NCBI GenBank assembly: GCA_947467145.1
Contig: CANIGJ010000001.1
Span: 248,001-312,000 of the forward strand
Source: Rhodospirillaceae bacterium
GTDB lineage: Bacteria; Pseudomonadota; Alphaproteobacteria; Rhodospirillales; UBA2165
Reading direction: 5' to 3'
Length of the DNA stretch: 64,000 bases
Part shown: one piece after another, positions 60,300 to 64,000 of the stretch
Numbering within the stretch: the first letter of the stretch is position 1
Layout: each line of letters starts with the position of its first letter
Position numbers and translations under genes: made by a program
The notes under the pieces: generated by a model
Told to the model about the DNA's origin: nothing
The model's database searches: none
The model's input: only the letters and a program-made list of their open reading frames with translations

Positions 60300-61028
60300 A
60301 TGAGCGACGGCACGGACCTGTTACGCGACCTGGTCGCCGGCAATCGCATCCTAGCGCACGAGAACATCGTCGACTCGCTGGGCCATATCAGCGTGCGTCA
60401 TCCGAGCGATTCCACGCGCTATTACCTATCGTGCGCGCGCAGCCCGGCCCTGGTCGAGCCGGACGACATCATGGAATTCACCCTCGACAACGCGCCGGTG
60501 CGGGACGACGGGCGCGCGATGTATATCGAGCGGCCGATCCACGGCGCGATCTACGCTGCCAGGCCCGACGTGATGAGCATCGTGCATAATCATTGCCTGC
60601 AGATCATGCCCTTTGCCGTCACCAAGACGCCGCTGCGCCCGATCATGGCCGGGGCGCGCGCCATGGGCGGCGCGATCGGGGTGTGGGACATCCAGGATAA
60701 ATTCGGCGATACCGACTTGCTGGTGACCACCAACGATCAAGGCGCGGACCTCGCCGGGGGTCTTGGCGGCGCCAAGGCGATCATGATGCGTGGGCATGGC
60801 TGCGTCATGACCGGCGGCACGATCCAACAGGCGGTAAATGGGGCCATCGCCATGCGCGACACCGCAGCGACGATCCTGGCCGCCACGATGCTCGGCGGCA
60901 CCATCACGTATCTGACCGAGGGCGAGCTACAGCGCCCGGTTGGCAACCGTGGCGCAGGCCAAGGGGCGCGGCGCGGGCCCGACCGCACCTGGGAATATCT
61001 CTGCCATCGGGCCGGCGTCAGTATCTAA
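60300..61028 (+). CDS. Class II aldolase/adducin-family protein
   Basis: 242 residues with the zinc aldolase fold. Likely ligands and catalysts: Glu77 (IERPIHGAIYAARPD), His96 and His98 (IVHNHC) and His166 (MRGHGCV). The family includes fuculose- and ribulose-phosphate aldolases and many sugar-acid or hydroxy-acid aldolases and decarboxylases of unknown substrate. The ATG at 60300 has GGGGGA upstream; a longer open frame 5' lacks homology. It sits between an orphan SBP_bac_5 and an orphan TTT SBP, in a likely catabolic setting. Confidence 0.88.
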   Translation: MSDGTDLLRDLVAGNRILAHENIVDSLGHISVRHPSDSTRYYLSCARSPALVEPDDIMEFTLDNAPVRDDGRAMYIERPIHGAIYAARPDVMSIVHNHCLQIMPFAVTKTPLRPIMAGARAMGGAIGVWDIQDKFGDTDLLVTTNDQGADLAGGLGGAKAIMMRGHGCVMTGGTIQQAVNGAIAMRDTAATILAATMLGGTITYLTEGELQRPVGNRGAGQGARRGPDRTWEYLCHRAGVSI

Positions 61029-61143
61029 TTCTATAGCAAAAACTTATAGCGCGATCAGCAACGGCTAATAATCTGATTTAACACCACATCCCCCGCCCGA
61101 TACGGTGCCCCCAATTTCAAACGTGCCATTTATCAGAGGTCAC

Positions 61144-62175
61144 ATGACGCAGAAGCTATTTTCCGCCACCGCCGCGCTGCTCGCGGCCGGCATCGTATTC
61201 AACGCCGCGACGGCGCGCGCCGCCGATGCGGTCGCCGATTTCTATAAGGGCAAAACGGTCACCATCTATGTCGGCCTGGCGGCCGGTGGGCTCTATTCCA
61301 ACTTCGCGCAAATCCTGTCGCGCCATATCAACCGACATATCCCGGGCAATCCCAATGTGATCGTGCAGCATCAACCGGGTGCCGGCGGCATGATTGCAAC
61401 CAACGCCGTCTACAACACCTTGCCGAAAGACGGCACGGTGCTGATCGGCCTCAACGGCGGCATGACCAAACGCGTCGTGCTGGGCGAACCCTCCGCGCGC
61501 TTCGATCCGCGCCAGTGGAACTGGCTGGGCGGCTGGAACGAGACGGTCAACGATTGCACGGTGTGGAGCAACGCGCCGGCGACGACGCTCGAGCAGGCCA
61601 AGACGACCGAAGTGATCATCGGCGCCAACGATACCGGCAACGCGACCTACACGACGCCGATGACAATCAACTATTTCCTCGGCACGAAATTCAAGGTCGT
61701 GCCCGGCTATGGCGGCGGTGCGCAGGTGCGTCTCGCCATGGAGCGCGGCGAAGTGCACGGCTTCTGCGGCCAGTTCGAAGGCTGGAAAAGCGTGAAGCCG
61801 GAATGGCTCAAGGAAGGCCGCCTCGCGCATCTGGTGCAGCTCGCCTCCAAACGTTCGGCCGATATGCCGAACACGCCGCTGCTCAGCGAATTCGCGCGCA
61901 ACGACGAAGAAGCGCGCATCTTCGAATTCATTCAATCCGGTCTCGACGACCGCGCGATGGTGGTGGCACCCGGCGTACCGGCCGATCGCGTGGCGGCGCT
62001 GCGCAAGGCCTATATGGATACGCTCGCCGACAAGGAATTCCTGGCTGAAGCCAACGGTCAGCAATTCGAGATCAATCCGGTGACCGCGGACGAGCTTAAG
62101 GCCTTCGTCGAACGGATCTATACCCTGAGCCCCGACTCGATCGCCAAAATCCGCAAGGCGCAAGGGGTCGACTAA
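61144..62175 (+). CDS. Tripartite tricarboxylate transporter-type substrate-binding protein (TctC/Bug family), orphan
   Basis: 343 residues. Signal peptide 1-26 (cleaved after ATARA), then ADAVADFYKGKTVTIYVG, RHINRHIPGNPNVIVQHQPGAGG and YNTLPKDG. Related to the gene at 3035-4126, but the SPGGGYD loop is here AAGGLYSN, losing the Asp that in many family members contacts the carboxylate ligand's surroundings, so ligand choice may differ. I used the ATG at 61144, which begins the signal peptide (GAGG upstream). No TctA/TctB genes are present. A composite palindromic repeat follows its stop. Confidence 0.88.
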   Translation: MTQKLFSATAALLAAGIVFNAATARAADAVADFYKGKTVTIYVGLAAGGLYSNFAQILSRHINRHIPGNPNVIVQHQPGAGGMIATNAVYNTLPKDGTVLIGLNGGMTKRVVLGEPSARFDPRQWNWLGGWNETVNDCTVWSNAPATTLEQAKTTEVIIGANDTGNATYTTPMTINYFLGTKFKVVPGYGGGAQVRLAMERGEVHGFCGQFEGWKSVKPEWLKEGRLAHLVQLASKRSADMPNTPLLSEFARNDEEARIFEFIQSGLDDRAMVVAPGVPADRVAALRKAYMDTLADKEFLAEANGQQFEINPVTADELKAFVERIYTLSPDSIAKIRKAQGVD

Positions 62176-62203
62176 AAACAGTATCGGAAAATTTAGAACT
62201 TTG

Positions 62204-62317
62204 CCGTCATCGCCGGGCTTGACCCGGCGATCCACGAAAGCGCGATAGCGCGAAAAGACTCTTGTCGGCGCAGACGCGCCTACCGTGGATGCCCGGGTCT
62301 CCGCCCGGGCATGACGG
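62204..62317. repeat. Composite palindromic intergenic repeat, copy 2
   Basis: A 114-bp element bounded by CCGTCAT and ATGACGG. Its 60-bp core is nearly the same as that of copy 1 at 4650-4760 (one 32-bp and one 24-bp block identical), while both arms differ in sequence but still pair (TCGCCGGG/CCCGGCGA; GCCCGGG/CCCGGGC). It lies after a stop codon between converging genes. Confidence 0.8.
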
Positions 62318-62345
62318 CTCTACTAGAATTACCGCTGTGCCGAAA

Positions 62346-63206
62346 CTACGCGCTGGCGCGGAATGGGATCTTCTTGCGATTGGCGTTGAGCTGATCGGTC
62401 GCGATCTCGGCGACATCCCAATGCTCGATCTCGCCCTTGTTGCCGCCCCAGCCCGGATCGACCTTGGTCGTATATTCGATGCAGAGCCCATCGGGGCCGC
62501 AGAAATAAGCGTAGACGTCTTCGCCGTCGCCATGTTGGCTGACGCCCCAGCCCATGTGATAGCCATTGGCGTTCATGCGCGTCACGCCGCGCACCACCGA
62601 ATTCACTTCCGGCATCAGGAAGGCGACGTGATCCAAGGTCGAGCCGTCACCGCCGAAGAAGGCGATGTTGTGGTGATCGCTGTTGCAACGGATGAAGACG
62701 TTGCGCGGCGTCTGGTTGCGAACCTCGAAGCCCAGAACGTCGCAATAGAATTTGCCGATTGCCTTGAAGTCCGGCGAGATCAGCACGACATGGCCGATGC
62801 GCACCGGCTTATCGAGCTGCTCGGCGGTATCCCGGTGGCGCACATCTTCGGCGACGATCCGCACGCGGCGCCCGTCCGGATCGACAAAGGTGAAACCGTA
62901 CCCGCCGCCAACCTGATCGACCGAGCCTGGTTGCGTCGCCTCGCAACCCGCCCCCGTGACGGCGCGATGGGATTCATCCACACCGGCGCGATCGGGCGAG
63001 GATAGACTCAGCTCGATCATCTCCGTGGCCGGGCGTTGGTGCAGCGACACGATGTGGCTGTAACTGCCGGTGCCGCGCAGATAGATGTCGTCGCCGGATT
63101 GGCCGGCCACACCCAGGCCCCAGATTTCGGAAAAGAACTTCGCCGTTTTATGCGGATCGGCCACGCCGAAACTCACGCTGCGAATGCCATCGACCTTGCT
63201 GCTCAT
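62346..63206 (-). CDS. Two-domain VOC-family extradiol dioxygenase-like protein
   Basis: 286 residues in two VOC modules (about 5-125 and 135-260). The second module has all three iron ligands of type I extradiol dioxygenases: His139 (RIGHVVL), His193 (LDHVAFL) and Glu244 (LCIEYTT). It probably cleaves a catechol-type ring next to the hydroxyls using Fe(II) and O2. The ATG at 63206 has AGGGAGA upstream. It starts 13 bp after the stop of the Rieske oxygenase gene, so ring hydroxylation and ring cleavage are likely encoded in one operon. Confidence 0.9.
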   Translation of the reverse strand: MSSKVDGIRSVSFGVADPHKTAKFFSEIWGLGVAGQSGDDIYLRGTGSYSHIVSLHQRPATEMIELSLSSPDRAGVDESHRAVTGAGCEATQPGSVDQVGGGYGFTFVDPDGRRVRIVAEDVRHRDTAEQLDKPVRIGHVVLISPDFKAIGKFYCDVLGFEVRNQTPRNVFIRCNSDHHNIAFFGGDGSTLDHVAFLMPEVNSVVRGVTRMNANGYHMGWGVSQHGDGEDVYAYFCGPDGLCIEYTTKVDPGWGGNKGEIEHWDVAEIATDQLNANRKKIPFRASA

Positions 63207-63219
63207 CTTTTCTTCTCCC

Positions 63220-64000
63220 TTATGCGCTTTTTTTCTGTTCCGGATCTTCGGCCATCTGCGCATCGTAGGCGGCGCGCAACTTCAAGGCATCGGACGCCAG
63301 GAAATAACCGCCGCGCGCCCCGGCATAGACGGTACCGCTATTGGCGGGCGGTGTCTCGCCCTTCGCCAACCCGGTGGCGGCCGCGAACAGGCGGCGGCGC
63401 GTCATCGTGATCATGCGGTCGCTTGGGGCCAAATGTTCGAACTCGCGATCGGTGATCGCCCCCATGCTTTCGGTGACCGCCTGATCTTCCGGCGCAATGC
63501 CAGGCAGGCCGGAATAGCTGCCGTTGCGCTGCCACTGGCGATCGATCAGGTAATCGTTCTGCGCTGTCGTCATTGGCTTCCAGCGGCCGTACCAATCGGT
63601 GGTGCGCGGCTGCACTTGATCCAGGTTCTGCACCGCGCCGGTGCTGACCGGGCGGCCGGACTTGATCAGCACGCGCATCGCCATGGTGTGGGTGTCGTCC
63701 ATCGGGACCCATGCGCGCGCATAGTAGTGATTGCCGAACTTGCCAGACGGCGTGATCGTCCAGAACGGATAGAGGAAGTGCGCCACGCGCCAATAGATCT
63801 GGTTCGGCCCGCCCGGACGGTAAGCGCCGTACATCACGCCCCAATCGGTCTCGACGATTTCGTATTCGGGCGAGCGGTTGAGCGCGCCGTAACGACGCGG
63901 ATCGTCCGCGGCGAAGGCGCGTTCGGTGCGCGCGCCGCCATGCAGGAAGTCGGTGTGCGAGGTGTCGATGTCGCCTTCGAGCGCCTGTAGCCAATTGCAT
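63220..64000 (-). CDS. Rieske oxygenase catalytic subunit, C-terminal part (partial at window edge)
   Basis: About 259 C-terminal residues are visible; the frame stays open to the right edge, so the Rieske cluster domain lies outside. The catalytic domain starts with CNWLQALEGDIDTSHTDFLH, where Asp, His and His (D-x2-H-x4-H) bind the mononuclear iron, as in the Rieske protein at 42195-43496. EHLAPSDRMITMTRRRLFAAATG near the end also matches that protein's helix. It is encoded just ahead of the extradiol dioxygenase. A competing open frame over 63338-64000 is an out-of-frame shadow. Confidence 0.88.
   Translation of the reverse strand, partial: CNWLQALEGDIDTSHTDFLHGGARTERAFAADDPRRYGALNRSPEYEIVETDWGVMYGAYRPGGPNQIYWRVAHFLYPFWTITPSGKFGNHYYARAWVPMDDTHTMAMRVLIKSGRPVSTGAVQNLDQVQPRTTDWYGRWKPMTTAQNDYLIDRQWQRNGSYSGLPGIAPEDQAVTESMGAITDREFEHLAPSDRMITMTRRRLFAAATGLAKGETPPANSGTVYAGARGGYFLASDALKLRAAYDAQMAEDPEQKKSA

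Noticed and set aside
4650-62317. An insertion sequence or CRISPR-like repeat
   Set aside because: Two copies 57 kb apart, no transposase, no target duplications and no regular spacer array.
63338-64000. A possible frameshift in the Rieske gene, suggested by two overlapping frames
   Set aside because: The frame ending at 63220 stays open to the edge and carries the D-x2-H-x4-H iron motif; the other frame is a shadow, so no frameshift is needed.
1-64000. tRNA, rRNA or prophage genes
   Set aside because: No cloverleaf-like sequence, rRNA segment, integrase or phage structural gene was seen on either strand.

Overview
The window reads as a stretch of chromosome from a high-GC alphaproteobacterium, probably a free-living soil or freshwater heterotroph. 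Supporting signs are the many periplasmic substrate-binding proteins (SBPs), a HisKA_2-type PAS histidine kinase, tripartite-tricarboxylate (TTT) binding proteins, several acyl-CoA, aromatic and xenobiotic catabolism enzymes, and alphaproteobacterial-style palindromic intergenic repeats. No rRNA, tRNA, CRISPR array or transposase was found. The first gene enters from the left edge and the last gene leaves at the right edge; both are partial.

Layout. 1-4.8 kb: a spermidine-synthase-like pair, a GMC oxidoreductase, an orphan TTT-type SBP and a small membrane protein, closed by a composite palindromic repeat. 4.8-15.2 kb: a peptide-type SBP behind a MarR gene with a good candidate operator; an FAH-family / ThDP-enzyme / alpha-beta-hydrolase operon; and a divergent MaoC-like / enoyl-CoA hydratase / acyl-CoA ligase / luciferase-like operon. 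15.2-18.7 kb: a PAS kinase behind a 28-bp perfect palindrome, a TRAP-type SBP, a cytochrome c and apt. 18.8-42.2 kb is the most remarkable part: nine full-length SBP_bac_5 (DppA/OppA-type) SBPs in arrays of five (minus), one (plus) and three (plus), interleaved with five 'core' MetE-like zinc methyltransferases and a PhoD phosphatase. 41.1-47.5 kb: an operon coding a complete Fbp/Pot-type ABC importer, a Rieske oxygenase and an alkyl-transferase-like MetE homologue. 47.6-52.3 kb: MarR / CoA ligase / hydrolase, divergent from a two-subunit CoA transferase. 52.5-56.0 kb: a possible DNA-binding/methyltransferase fusion, a MetF-family reductase and a quinone oxidoreductase. 56.0-58.4 kb: a class III nucleotide cyclase homologue and a small zinc-ribbon protein, separated by an AT-rich region with a helically phased hexamer array. 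58.5-64.0 kb: another SBP_bac_5 protein, a class II aldolase, a second TTT SBP, a second copy of the composite repeat, an extradiol-type VOC dioxygenase and the C-terminal part of a Rieske oxygenase.

How the genes may work together. The 64 kb holds 15 exported SBPs (11 SBP_bac_5, 2 TTT, 1 TRAP, 1 Fbp-like), but permease and ATPase genes for only one system. All 11 SBP_bac_5 proteins share the same mature N-terminus, a C-x6-C pair, and loss of the aspartate that binds the peptide amino group in DppA/OppA, so non-peptide ligands are likely. Genes for MetE-like zinc methyltransferases lie beside SBP genes in three separate places, and a MetF-type folate enzyme is nearby. My inference is an uptake and dealkylation network for methylated or aromatic small molecules, feeding CoA-dependent degradation. 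The substrates are unknown.
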